In this document: piece by piece, positions 8,656-17,498 of the stretch | Layout: each line of letters begins with the position of its first letter | How positions within the stretch are numbered: the first letter of the stretch is position 1 | DNA from: Deltaproteobacteria bacterium | GTDB lineage: Bacteria > Desulfobacterota > DSM-4660 > Desulfatiglandales > Desulfatiglandaceae | DNA length: 64,000 bases | Direction of reading: 5' to 3' | Assembly: GCA_019307815.1 (NCBI GenBank) | Contig: JAFDIV010000002.1 | Coordinates: 62,001 to 126,000, forward strand | The notes under the pieces: model-generated | The model's database searches: none | Told to the model about the DNA's origin: nothing | The model's input: the letters and a program-made list of their open reading frames with translations, nothing else | Translations under genes and position numbers: made by a program

Positions 8656-9774
8656 TTGCGAGCAGCGTGGATTGAGGTCAGTTTGTCTGCTATAAAGGAG
8701 AACATCCGGGCCTTTAAGAGTATCCTTTCCCAGGACTCTGAGATAATGGGGATTGTCAAGGCCGAAGCATACGGACATGGGGCTGCCGAGGTGGCGGGGG
8801 CCTTGAGGGAAGAAGGCATCAAGCGCTTTGGTGTGGCCCTTGTTCAAGAAGGTGTAGAACTCAGAGAGAGGGGTTTTGATGAGCCTATCCTGATACTTGG
8901 CTATACCCCGGAGGAAGATTTTCCTCTGGCCCTACGCTATGGGCTGACCCTTACCTTGTACAACTTATCACAGGCCAGGGCCCTGGATAGATACGCGGCA
9001 GAAGCAGGAAAACCCGCAAAGGCCCACATAAAGGTGGACACTGGTATGGGCAGGATTGGATTCCAGCCCGAAAAGACTGCTGTAGAGACTATTGTACAGA
9101 TTGCTGGCTTGCCCAACGTGGCTTTAGAGGGCATCTTTAGCCACTTGGCATGGGCCGACAATCAGGAAAGTGATTTTACAGACCTCCAGTTTGGCCGGTT
9201 CCAGCGATTCATCGCTGATTTGGCCCAAGCCGGGGTCCGGTTCCCCTTTAAGCACATCGCCAACAGCGCTGCAACCATCAATTTCCCGCATATGCATTTG
9301 GACCTGGTGCGAATAGGAATCTCTTTATATGGTTTGTATCCTGACACACAGATGGCGATCAATCCAAAAATAGAACTTCACCCTGCCATGCAGGTCAAGG
9401 CGACACTGGTGCATGTGAAGGAAGTCCCTCCAGGCACCCCACTGAGCTATGGATGTACATTTACCACTCAGCGAAGGTCTCTTATCGGTACTGTACCAAT
9501 GGGCTATGCAGACGGTGTTCCTCGGGTGCTTTCCAACAAGGGGGGAGTCCTCATCAGGGGCAGGCGTTGCCCTATTGTAGGCAGGGTATGTATGGATCAG
9601 TTCATGGTTGACCTCACTGATCTGCGAACCGCAGCCGTGGGGGATGAGGTGGTCTTTTTGGGCTCTCAGGGCAAAGAAAATATCACTGCTGATGAGATTG
9701 CCGAGAAAGCGGGAACCATATCCTATGAGATCGTGACTCGAATGTCAGACAGATTACCAAGAAGATATTATTGA
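8656..9774 (+). CDS. alr: Alanine racemase
   Basis: PLP-dependent interconversion of L- and D-alanine, 372 residues, typical length. The PLP Lys is in VKAEAYGHG near residue 35 (consensus VKADAYGHG), and the catalytic Tyr is in LSYGCTF near residue 265, followed by GRVCMDQFMVDL of the C-terminal beta domain. The start is TTG at 8656 with a GAGGGATGAGAAG purine-rich leader; the nearby ATG at 8648 is out of frame. Dedicated alr genes supply cell-wall D-alanine, but this copy sits with alanine dehydrogenase, an aminotransferase and a TRAP transporter, so it may serve D-alanine use. A MITE-like element separates it from the gene before. Confidence 0.94.
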   Translation: MRAAWIEVSLSAIKENIRAFKSILSQDSEIMGIVKAEAYGHGAAEVAGALREEGIKRFGVALVQEGVELRERGFDEPILILGYTPEEDFPLALRYGLTLTLYNLSQARALDRYAAEAGKPAKAHIKVDTGMGRIGFQPEKTAVETIVQIAGLPNVALEGIFSHLAWADNQESDFTDLQFGRFQRFIADLAQAGVRFPFKHIANSAATINFPHMHLDLVRIGISLYGLYPDTQMAINPKIELHPAMQVKATLVHVKEVPPGTPLSYGCTFTTQRRSLIGTVPMGYADGVPRVLSNKGGVLIRGRRCPIVGRVCMDQFMVDLTDLRTAAVGDEVVFLGSQGKENITADEIAEKAGTISYEIVTRMSDRLPRRYY

Positions 9775-9930
9775 TATCTCAGGGTTCTCTCTCCTATCTT
9801 CTCTCTTGCTTGTATCGGAGAGCAGTGAACGGTGAGCAAGGATCTTTTTTTGCCCACCACCTCAAGCGAACCACTCCTTACCTCCTAACACAGCTTCACC
9901 TTTCTCTTTATAACTGACAGTCCATTATGT

Positions 9931-9975
9931 CATTCCCGCGAAAGCCCGCCTGCTACTGCAGGCGGGAGTCCGAGA
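9931..9975. repeat. REP-like palindromic repeat
   Basis: The core is a perfect 9-bp stem, CCCGCCTGC with loop TACT (9945-9966), preceded by CATTCCCGCGAAAG and followed by AGTCCGAG. This is the form of the dispersed CATTCCCGCGAAAG-type repeats found between genes in many proteobacteria. The gap 9775-10022 holds nothing else that I recognise. Confidence 0.55.
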
Positions 9976-10021
9976 AAACCCTCCTTAGGTTTCAATATTA
10001 ATATCAATCACTTGAATAATT

Positions 10022-10056
10022 TTTACCCATTTCTGCTCAAAGCAGAAATGGGTAAA
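10022..10056. repeat. Perfect 16-bp palindrome at the end of the ankyrin gene
   Basis: TTTACCCATTTCTGCT is repeated inverted after a CAA spacer. It covers the last codons and the stop of the minus-strand ankyrin gene. It would form a very stable RNA hairpin, but neither side has a proper U-run, so a terminator role is only possible. Confidence 0.55.
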
Positions 10057-10939
10057 TACTTTAGTTCAGCTTCAGCAGTCTTGTTTGATACCACCATGAG
10101 GTGAAGAGGTGTCCAGCCATTATCTTTCTCTCTAACGTTTGGATCAGCGCCTTCCTGCAGCAACAATTGCATCAATTCCAATGAATTTGGGCCATGTACA
10201 AGAAAGAGAGGAGTCTTGCCGGAGTAAGTGACATCATTTACAGAGGCTCCTGAAGAAAGCAAAAAAGCTGCCATTTCTTTGTACCCGCGACGGACAGCTA
10301 TGTGGATAGGTGCGGTCCCGAATTCATCATCTCTTTGGGATATGTCGGCCCCAGCTTTGAGCAACATGCGGCAAGAACGGATATCTCCATTCTCAACGGC
10401 CCAACTTAAGGGGATGGTTTCGTCGGAGTCCCTCACACTGGGATCAGCCCCTTTTTCAAGGAGAAGGGCAATAATTTCATGCTGTGAATACTTAGTTGCA
10501 AAATGAAGGGGTGTTTCTTTCTCATCGTTCCTGGCATTGAGCTTGGCACCTCTGTCGATCAAGAGCTTTGTTATTTCTAAGGAGTCCTGTTTGATGGCGA
10601 AATGGAGTGGGGTATTTCCATCCTCCATCTTCAAGTTTACAGAGGTGCCAAAATCCAGTTGGGTCCTGACATGATCTAACTCCTCCCCTGATATGGCAAA
10701 CTCCATTTCCTCTGTTTTTTTTCTGACGGGGTAAAGAATGCCCATTTGATTTTTTTCATCACTCTGAATTCGTTGTGGTAATCATAGATTAAGAATCCGG
10801 CAATTACAGCAATTGCCAACATCAAGGATATAATCATCTGGCGTCCCCTTCCCTTTGGCTCGATTGGCGATCCAGTGGGTCCAACTTCAATTCGATCTAC
10901 TTTTTCAGGAGGGTCGGTGATACTCAAGTGGGCGGGCAT
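10023..10939 (-). CDS. Membrane-anchored ankyrin-repeat protein with a -1 frameshift site
   Basis: Two overlapping minus-strand frames look like one protein. The upstream frame, best started at ATG 10939 behind an AGGA site, encodes about 35 residues, a single transmembrane helix (MIISLMLAIAVIAGFLIY) and a short charged stretch. The downstream frame (to 10023) encodes about five ankyrin repeats with typical TPLHFA and LLIDRGA elements. They join at a run of eight A residues (mRNA sense; T run at 10714-10722). Read in the upstream frame this is A-AAA-AAA, a classical slippery heptamer, and a -1 shift gives a continuous protein of about 305 residues with the repeats outside the cytoplasm. The alternative start of the ankyrin frame at 10745 has no ribosome site. 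It may be programmed frameshifting, phase variation, a recent mutation or a homopolymer sequencing error. Confidence 0.6.
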
Positions 10940-11243
10940 ATGAATTTTCCTCAGGTTTGTGGCGATTAACTCGCTATTAAGGGTGGAAAGCAACTGAGAA
11001 GCATAAAACGTGATTGGCGGATTTTAGATTTGTGTATCATGAAGGAGTTGAAGATTCAAGTTGAATGATGGTGTTCTACTTGAATTTTATTTTCCTTCAT
11101 GTGCATTTATGGTCTGAATGCTGGGAAAAGGACTGAGAGAGTTGCGCATGAGACTGGCAGGTGATATCTTGCCTTGAAGCCCGTGAATTATTGAGTAATT
11201 CAGGTTTTGTATAAAGTAAAAAGTTTTGTCGAAGACAACAGAT
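10940..11243. other. Divergent intergenic region
   Basis: This 304-bp gap separates the divergent ankyrin and radical SAM genes. Apart from the long imperfect palindrome at 11038-11101 I see no gene, RNA or clear promoter in it. Confidence 0.5.
11038..11101. repeat. 64-bp imperfect palindrome
   Basis: The outer arms CATGAAGGA/TCCTTCATG pair over 9 bp, a 4x4 internal loop follows, and the inner arms AAGATTCAAGT/ACTTGAATTTT pair over 11 bp with one G-U, around a 16-nt loop. It could be a structured RNA, a palindromic mobile repeat or an operator region between two divergent genes. Confidence 0.4.
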
Positions 11244-12242
11244 ATGCATGTGAATCATCATGAATTCGTTATAAAACGGCTGGCATCAGGTGGCTTGATC
11301 ACCAATTATTACTGCACATCCAGGTGCAGACACTGTTTATATGCATGCAGTCCAAACTGGGAGAAGAAATATATAGACCTTGAAACCACAGAGAAGAACC
11401 TGCGAAAGATCAAGAGCCTGGGATGCCGTTCCATTCATATAGGTGGTGGGGAGCCTTTTTTGAATCCCGATGGTCTGAAAATGGTTCTTGAGACTGCGGA
11501 GTCGGTGGGTGTCAGGATCGAGTATGTAGAGACAAATTCTTCCTGGTTCAAGGATAGGGGTTCGGCTTGCCGGATTCTTTTATCCCTCAAGGAAAAAGGG
11601 CTTTCCACCCTGCTGGTATCAATGAGCCCTTTTCACAATGAACATATCCCTTTCTGGAAAGTCAAGGGAGTCATGGAAGCCTGCCATGTCGCTGGAATTG
11701 GTGTGTTCCCGTGGATCAGGGAGTTTTATGATGAGATTACCGGCCTTGGCGATGAGACTACCCACACCTTGCCTGAATACGAGGATAGATACGGCCCCGA
11801 CTATATGCGGCGACTCCCGTCCCGGTATTGGATACATTTTGGAGGAAGGGCAGTGAAGACATTCGTAAATGTCTTTGGAACCAGGCCCCTTGAAGAGATC
11901 CTTTCTGATGGACGACGGGGGTGCACTGAACTCCTGGATGTGAGTCACTTTCACTTTGACCTTTTCGGTAACTATATACCAGGGTTGTGTGCCGGCCTTG
12001 CCATTGATGGCAACGACCTGGGACAACCACTTTCTCGGCAAGAATACCCCATTCTATACACCCTGTTTGAAAGAGGGGTTGCGGGGCTCTACGAGCTCGC
12101 CACAGAGCAGTATGGGTTCAAGGCGGCTTCAGGCTACATGTCAAAGTGCCACCTTTGCCTTGAAATAAGACGTTACCTCGCCCTGAGCGTAAAAATTGAT
12201 TCAATGGAATTGCGCCCTCTGCCCTTTTATGAAAATATTTGA
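11244..12242 (+). CDS. Radical SAM protein of unknown function
   Basis: About 332 residues from ATG 11244 (a TTG at 11226 is a weaker in-frame alternative; neither has a good ribosome site). The radical SAM cluster motif CX3CX2C is seen near the N-terminus as YYCTSRCRHC, and the SAM-binding GGEP motif as IGGGEPF near residue 78. Two cysteines near the C-terminus (KCHLC) may bind another cluster, as in SPASM-like tails. The protein is presumably a cytoplasmic iron-sulfur enzyme using 5'-deoxyadenosyl radical chemistry. No substrate peptide, cofactor operon or partner is adjacent, so the reaction cannot be assigned. Confidence 0.85.
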   Translation: MHVNHHEFVIKRLASGGLITNYYCTSRCRHCLYACSPNWEKKYIDLETTEKNLRKIKSLGCRSIHIGGGEPFLNPDGLKMVLETAESVGVRIEYVETNSSWFKDRGSACRILLSLKEKGLSTLLVSMSPFHNEHIPFWKVKGVMEACHVAGIGVFPWIREFYDEITGLGDETTHTLPEYEDRYGPDYMRRLPSRYWIHFGGRAVKTFVNVFGTRPLEEILSDGRRGCTELLDVSHFHFDLFGNYIPGLCAGLAIDGNDLGQPLSRQEYPILYTLFERGVAGLYELATEQYGFKAASGYMSKCHLCLEIRRYLALSVKIDSMELRPLPFYENI

Positions 12243-12375
12243 TTCATTTTATTAAAACAAAGCAGTGAATCCGAAGGCCATTTGTTTTGTATTTGTTTTG
12301 GTCAGGTTGCCTTGCCCTGTCCCACCAACTCTGGCTCGGGTTTGGCTGAAAGGAAGTGAGTTTTGCCACAATACG

Positions 12376-13185
12376 TCATAAGTCATGCCCTTCCGATACA
12401 AATTCCATCACCTTGCGCCACCAGGTCTCGTTGGGGGCGGTGGGCCAGTCATTGTGGCCGGAATGCTCAAATACCCAGAGTTTTTTTGGGCCTGGCAAGG
12501 CCTCATATAATCTGAGACCCAGCTTCTTTGGTATAATTTCATCCTGACCTGCCACCAGTACTGCCACTGGACCGTGGAATGATTTCAAGTTAGCAACATT
12601 GTCATATTTATCCCGGATCAACCAGCGTACAGGCAGATACCAGTAAATGCTCTGTGCCAGATGAGGCAGTGAATCCCATGGCGTCAACATAATAATACCT
12701 GATATGGGAGCAGGAGGGCCGGCTGCTACCGCTGCCACCACCCCGCAGCCCAGTGACTCACCCCAAAGATACACAGGTCCTCTAAACTCCGAGTAAGCCG
12801 CTTTTACCGTTTCTCTTGCATCTTTTACAAAGCTCTTCTCGCCCAGCTTTCCTTTTCGCCCCCCGTAGCCAGGGTACTCTGCCAGCAATACTCGGTATCC
12901 CAGTCTCCCTAATGCCTCCACATAATATATACGGTTCCAAGCTGCCCCTGCATTGCCATGAAAAACTATTACCAGCCCTTTTGCAGTACTTGAAGTTGTT
13001 TTACTTATAAAACCTTTATATTCATTGTTTGGGGACGGCCAATACCGGAGTCCCATGGCACGGATACGGGCCTCACTCATTTTTTCCTGATCTGGATAAT
13101 ATAATAGCTGCCTCTGGAAGAAATAGGCCAGGGCCACCACAGCGGCGTATCCCACCAATAAGTATAAGGCCAGACGAAGTGCCAA
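12376..13185 (-). CDS. Membrane-anchored alpha/beta hydrolase
   Basis: A 269-residue serine hydrolase of the BEM46/ABHD13-like group. Residues about 4-24 form an N-terminal membrane helix, after which comes the family-typical FQRQLLYYPD. The oxyanion region is VFHGNAGA, the nucleophile Ser lies in WGESLGCG near residue 145, the acidic residue in GQDEIIP and the catalytic His in EHSGHNDW. All triad residues are therefore present. The active domain probably faces the periplasm if the helix is an uncleaved signal anchor. The substrate is unknown; esterase or thioesterase activity is a family-level guess. It is separated from both neighbours and is not clearly in an operon. Confidence 0.85.
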   Translation of the reverse strand: MALRLALYLLVGYAAVVALAYFFQRQLLYYPDQEKMSEARIRAMGLRYWPSPNNEYKGFISKTTSSTAKGLVIVFHGNAGAAWNRIYYVEALGRLGYRVLLAEYPGYGGRKGKLGEKSFVKDARETVKAAYSEFRGPVYLWGESLGCGVVAAVAAGPPAPISGIIMLTPWDSLPHLAQSIYWYLPVRWLIRDKYDNVANLKSFHGPVAVLVAGQDEIIPKKLGLRLYEALPGPKKLWVFEHSGHNDWPTAPNETWWRKVMEFVSEGHDL

Positions 13186-13432
13186 GCTTTTTCCTCTCTT
13201 GATAAAGGGCGTGGCTTCGAATGGAAATGTTAATCGTTAAAAGTTCATGTAACTTGTTTTGTCTGTAAAAATTTCTTGGCGATTAATTCCCCGGCCAATA
13301 ATATCATGGAAAGTGACTGACGCGTCCAGCTGTAATTTTCTTAGCGAGGTTGCGTAGCACGGGCCTTTTTAAAATTCAATTAAGACCCAGGGTTAAGATG
13401 AAAAATGAGCAGGTGCGAATTATGAGGTTCGC

Positions 13433-14323
13433 CTATTTTCGAAATTTGTTATAGGTCTTGCATCCCAGCTTGAAACCAAGGTCGCAGGCCTTTTTGGCAT
13501 CTCCCAATGCCTTATCCATGTTACCCTTTTTATAATAGCATCTCCCCCTGTTGTAATAGGCCCACCCGTTTTTTGGGTTTAGTTTAATGGCCTGGGTAAG
13601 GTATCTGATGGCTTCATCCCATTGTTTGGCACTGCTGTAGAGCCACCCCAGGCTGTCGTAGGCGCTCACATATTTTGGATTCATGCGGATCACTATTTTC
13701 AAGTCCCGTATGGCCTCTTTTTTCTGGCCTTTTCTTGCCAGTGCCTGTGCACGCCAGTAAAGCGCTTCAAACCTGTTAGGCAGAACCTTGATTGCCATGG
13801 TGTATTGTTTGATGGCGCTATCATACTTTTTTTGACGAAAATACCGATGGCCTGCGTTGATAAACCTCCAATATTTTTCCTCATCAGGCCTGCGGCGGCG
13901 CTTGGTCCTGATTCCAGTCCCTTTGGGCTTTGCGCCAAGTCTTTCGGTTATCTTTTCTGACAGGTATTTGAAGGGCCTCTGGTAATCTCTTTTGCTGAAG
14001 CTGTTGATTGCCATATAACCGAAAAAGACAAGGGCAATGATACCTGCCACAAAAAATGAAATGGAAAGATAATCCTTTCCTGATTCTTGGGGTCTTCGTT
14101 GCAAAACAGGGGATTCTTTATATTTTGGTTGGAGTGGCTGGGCTTCATCATGTGATGGATGGCCTACAGGCCCTGGGGGAGGGGTTGCAATGGGCTGACT
14201 ATTGGCTTTAATTAGGATGATGGCTCCGCACTTTTTACATTTCGCTCTGATAGAGTCCTTCTTGAGCTTTTCATCAGGGATCTCATAGGCTGTATGGCAG
14301 CCTGGACAGAATACCTTTTTCAT
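13433..14323 (-). CDS. Zinc-ribbon and TPR-repeat membrane protein
   Basis: About 296 residues from ATG 14323 with GAGGGTGG just upstream; an in-frame GTG lies six bases earlier. The N-terminus has an MJ0042-type zinc ribbon (FCPGCHTAYEIPDEKL, then CKKCGA), common in Desulfobacterota and Myxococcota proteins. A proline-rich linker and one membrane helix (about residues 90-110) follow. The C-terminal half holds about four TPR repeats, recognisable by A--G----A----A--LNP spacing (for example YNRGRCYYKKGNMDKALGDA). It is likely a scaffold for protein interactions in the periplasm; no partner can be named. Confidence 0.82.
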   Translation of the reverse strand: MKKVFCPGCHTAYEIPDEKLKKDSIRAKCKKCGAIILIKANSQPIATPPPGPVGHPSHDEAQPLQPKYKESPVLQRRPQESGKDYLSISFFVAGIIALVFFGYMAINSFSKRDYQRPFKYLSEKITERLGAKPKGTGIRTKRRRRPDEEKYWRFINAGHRYFRQKKYDSAIKQYTMAIKVLPNRFEALYWRAQALARKGQKKEAIRDLKIVIRMNPKYVSAYDSLGWLYSSAKQWDEAIRYLTQAIKLNPKNGWAYYNRGRCYYKKGNMDKALGDAKKACDLGFKLGCKTYNKFRK

Positions 14324-14452
14324 GTCCACCCTCTTTTTTTATTTCCTGTTGGGGCCTTTCTCAGTCAAATCGGCTAATTGTGCCGGAATGGTGAGAGAAA
14401 AATACCGACGTTTGTGAGACGGGCGGGCAGGCGGGGAGGAGCGTCGGCTCCG

Positions 14453-14488
14453 AGAAATCTTTTTGAACACAATCATGCAAAGATTTCT
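14453..14488. repeat. 10-bp inverted repeat in a REP-like region
   Basis: AGAAATCTTT pairs perfectly with AAAGATTTCT around a 16-nt loop. It lies in a GC-rich intergenic stretch (14379-14520) with the look of a dispersed repeat ending AGTTGAAATGACATTA. It is placed downstream of the hutI gene and upstream of the TPR gene. Confidence 0.4.
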
Positions 14489-14616
14489 CCCCCGCTTGCG
14501 CAGGAGTTGAAATGACATTATTGGGCTTCGGACTCAAAGTGAGTATGTGATACGCCGCTTCCGCCAACACCCATTGCCCTAGATCGATTCAATCGGCCTT
14601 CGCGCATGATCTGGGA

Positions 14617-15882
14617 TTAATTGTAAGGCTCATTAGACCTTATGAGCATTCCGTGTCTTACCACGTGGCGACAGGGGTTTAGTCCTATATGATATACCAG
14701 CTCTGCTGGCTCAGATACATTCCAGACCACGAAGTCTGCGTCCTTGCCTCTTTCCAAGGTTCCTATTTGCTCCTGCATGCCCAGTGCCATGGCAGCATTA
14801 ATGGTTACACCCCTGAGGGCTTCCTCCGGGGTAAGGCCAAAGAGTATGCAGGCCATGTTCATCACGAGGAGAATGGAAACCACCGGGCTGCTTCCAGGGT
14901 TGCAGTCTGTGGACACTGCAATGGGGATTTTGAACTGTCTCAATAAGTCAATGGGAGGGATCTTTTTTTCACGGAGAAAGTAGGCGGCTCCTGGCAATAG
15001 GACCGCCACGGTCCCGCTTTTGGCCAATGACTTTACACCCTCTTTTGATAAATATTCAAGGTGATCAACAGACAAGGCGCCATAACTTGCGGCCAATTGG
15101 GTTCCGCCCTGGTCTGAGAGTTGCTCCGCATGCAGCTTGATTTGGAGGCCGTGGTCCTTTGCGGCCTTAAATACCCGTTCAGTCTGTTCTTTAGTGAATG
15201 CTATGGTCTCACAGAATACATCCACAAACCTTGCCAGACCCTCTTTGGCTATATGGGGTAGTACTTTTTTGCAGACAAAATCAATGTATTCATCGCTTTT
15301 TCCAGCATATTCAGGTGGCAGTGCATGGGCGCCTAGAAAGGTGGGAATCACCGATACCTGATATTCATTGCCAAGCCTTTGGGCCACACGCAGGATCCTG
15401 GCCTCTGTGTCCAGGTCAAGGCCGTAGCCTGACTTGATTTCAACCGTGGTAACTCCCTCTGCCATCATTGAAGCCAGCCTGGGAACACTCTCCCGAAACA
15501 GGGTCTCTTCATCTGCGCTCCTGGTTGCCGATACTGTAGACAGTATTCCTCCCCCTTGGCGAGCTATCTCTTGATAACTAATGCCCTGAAGGCGCATTTC
15601 AAATTCTCGTGCCCGGCAACCAGCATAGACAAGATGTGTATGGCAATCAATCAGTCCGGGGGTAATTAGGCCTCCCTCTGCGTCAAATACCTCTTTTACT
15701 TTTGACTTGAAATCCTGCGGCAGATCCCTCCTTTCCCCTACCCATACGATCTTTCCCTTTGACGAGCCAATGGCTCCGTCTCGGAGAAGCCCATAGGGAT
15801 GCCCCGGCTTCATTGTAGCCAAATCGGCATTGATCCATAATGTTTCAATATTGTCAGGGAATTCTTGTTCTAAGCTTTTCAA
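14617..15882 (-). CDS. hutI: Imidazolonepropionase
   Basis: Hydrolyses 4-imidazolone-5-propionate to N-formimino-glutamate, the third step of histidine degradation; 421 residues, usual length. It is an amidohydrolase with the metal-binding HTHLVYAG motif near residue 80, EIKSGYGLDL near residue 150, a metal His in KLHAEQLSD, and the Asp of STDCNPGSSP near residue 330. It is the last of five hut genes read in the order hutH, hutU, formiminotransferase, cyclodeaminase, hutI, and starts 19 bp after the cyclodeaminase gene. All catalytic residues seem intact. Confidence 0.95.
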   Translation of the reverse strand: MKSLEQEFPDNIETLWINADLATMKPGHPYGLLRDGAIGSSKGKIVWVGERRDLPQDFKSKVKEVFDAEGGLITPGLIDCHTHLVYAGCRAREFEMRLQGISYQEIARQGGGILSTVSATRSADEETLFRESVPRLASMMAEGVTTVEIKSGYGLDLDTEARILRVAQRLGNEYQVSVIPTFLGAHALPPEYAGKSDEYIDFVCKKVLPHIAKEGLARFVDVFCETIAFTKEQTERVFKAAKDHGLQIKLHAEQLSDQGGTQLAASYGALSVDHLEYLSKEGVKSLAKSGTVAVLLPGAAYFLREKKIPPIDLLRQFKIPIAVSTDCNPGSSPVVSILLVMNMACILFGLTPEEALRGVTINAAMALGMQEQIGTLERGKDADFVVWNVSEPAELVYHIGLNPCRHVVRHGMLIRSNEPYN

Positions 15883-15901
15883 TTCCTTACACCTAATTTC
15901 C

Positions 15902-16540
15902 TTAGTTGTTATTACCCAGTCTTTCCTCCACTGTCTTCTCTAACCGTTCAACCTCGTTATTGATTTGTGTGAGGAGGTTGTCAGCCTCTTCGGCCATCCG
16001 GGCTGAAAAGGCCTTATCGGAGATGCCCGGCAAATTAATCCGCACGTTGTAAGCTGCGCCTTTGGCTGCGCTATTGATCAAAAGGGCAGCGACTCCCGCA
16101 TCTGTTAAACAGTTGGGGTTGCCCCTTTCAAGAAGGGCCTTTACCAGCCCAGTCATTTCCGAAACCGCTTTCAGGGTCTCCATGGGGACACTAGCCGCCT
16201 GCTTCAGCGCCCCTTGAATGGCCTTATGCCGGAGATCCTTTTGGCCCTCGTCTTCTTTAGGGAGTCTATATGCTGACATTACCTGATTGTAGGCATCCCT
16301 GTCTTTATCTGCTAGGGTTGTGAGGCGCAAGGTAAGTTCATGTGCCTTTTTGTGGACCGATTCCATTTCTTTCCATGAATGTTGATACTTGTTATTGCCA
16401 AGGGTCAATCCCGCAACCATTGAACACAGTGAAGCCCCTAATGCGCCTGCCAGGGCAGCTACGCTGCCGCCTCCGGGTGTAGGGGAGGCGCTGGCAAGCT
16501 CCTCTAGGAATTTTTTTAGTGAAAGTTCAGCCAGATCCAT
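15902..16540 (-). CDS. Formiminotetrahydrofolate cyclodeaminase
   Basis: A 212-residue all-helical protein of the FTCD_C/FchA family, which converts 5-formimino-THF to 5,10-methenyl-THF and ammonium. The folate-binding TPGGGSVAALAGALGASL motif is near residue 20. The enzyme is a separate polypeptide here, unlike the fused mammalian FTCD. It follows glutamate formiminotransferase after 20 bp, so the two probably work together to move the formimino carbon of histidine to THF. The product is the substrate of FolD, whose gene lies divergently beyond hutH. Confidence 0.92.
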   Translation of the reverse strand: MDLAELSLKKFLEELASASPTPGGGSVAALAGALGASLCSMVAGLTLGNNKYQHSWKEMESVHKKAHELTLRLTTLADKDRDAYNQVMSAYRLPKEDEGQKDLRHKAIQGALKQAASVPMETLKAVSEMTGLVKALLERGNPNCLTDAGVAALLINSAAKGAAYNVRINLPGISDKAFSARMAEEADNLLTQINNEVERLEKTVEERLGNNN

Positions 16541-16560
16541 AACCTCTCCGCATAAATAAC

Positions 16561-17478
16561 TTAGTTTTCTTCACCAAACTTATCCAACAATGCCAGTTCA
16601 ATAACCTGCTTTGGATCAAAATCTGCAATTTGCATGTAATATGAAATGCTATCAATAAGTGCTTGAGCAGGGACCATTCCATAAATCTCGGTTTCTAGGA
16701 CAGGCACTCCCCATCTCTTTGCTTCCAATCGAATAAGTTCCACAACCCGGTAAAGGGCATTCTTTTCGTAGTCCGTGATATTCATACTCACCTGGGTTAT
16801 ACCCCGGGTCTCTAAGGCCAGACCTATGCCCTTGACATGGCATAGTCCACCGCTTGATGCACGGACCGCTGTGGCGATCTTTTTTGCCACCTGGACATCG
16901 GAAGTGCCCAGATTCACATTAAAGGCAATCAGAAATTTACGGGCCCCGATCACTGTGGCCCCTGCGCTGGGATGAAGTTTGGGCTCTCCAACATCCGGGT
17001 GCCTTTCAGGGTCGGTAATTTCCCGTTTAAGGGTTTCATATTGACCCCTTCTAATCACTTCAAGGCGCCTTCTTTCCGGCCTCAGGGCAGCCTCTTCGTA
17101 AAAATAGACAGGTATATCTGTCTTCTCATAGAAACGACGGCCGAATTGATGGGCCATCTGTACACATTCTTCCATGGTGATATTACGCAAGGGTATAAAG
17201 GGGATCACATCAATGGCCCCGATCCTAGGGTGCCCGCCGCGGTGCTTTTCCATGTCTATATTCTCGATTGCCACTAAAGATGCCTCTATCAAGGCATCCT
17301 GGATAGATCCTGGTTCTCCTGCCAAACTTACCACAAGCCTGTTGTGGTCCTTATCCGCCCTATAATCCAGAAGGAAACACCCTTTTTTCCCCCTGAACGG
17401 ACCGATAATGGCCTCTATAACTTCATTGTTACGACCTTCGCTGAAGTTAGGAACACATTCTATGAGAGGTTTTCCCAT
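16561..17478 (-). CDS. ftcD: Glutamate formiminotransferase
   Basis: Transfers the formimino group of N-formimino-glutamate to THF, releasing glutamate; 305 residues, the length of stand-alone bacterial enzymes. The N-terminus KPLIECVPNFSEGRN is characteristic. GGHPRIGAIDVIPFIP near residue 85 carries the catalytic His, and residues about 180-300 form the second domain. In this pathway hutG-type hydrolases are absent, so the formimino carbon is saved as a C1-folate rather than lost as formamide or formate. It sits 20 bp after hutU. Confidence 0.94.
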   Translation of the reverse strand: MGKPLIECVPNFSEGRNNEVIEAIIGPFRGKKGCFLLDYRADKDHNRLVVSLAGEPGSIQDALIEASLVAIENIDMEKHRGGHPRIGAIDVIPFIPLRNITMEECVQMAHQFGRRFYEKTDIPVYFYEEAALRPERRRLEVIRRGQYETLKREITDPERHPDVGEPKLHPSAGATVIGARKFLIAFNVNLGTSDVQVAKKIATAVRASSGGLCHVKGIGLALETRGITQVSMNITDYEKNALYRVVELIRLEAKRWGVPVLETEIYGMVPAQALIDSISYYMQIADFDPKQVIELALLDKFGEEN

Positions 17479-17498
17479 GTTCTTTTACCCCTTTTTAC

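Noticed and set aside
9775-10022. CRISPR or tRNA in the repeat-rich gaps
   Set aside because: No regularly spaced direct repeats and no cloverleaf with the conserved TTCRA arm were seen in this or any other gap.
11244-12242. Quinohemoprotein- or RiPP-type maturase
   Set aside because: The radical SAM and C-terminal cysteines would allow it, but no precursor peptide gene or partner enzyme is visible nearby.
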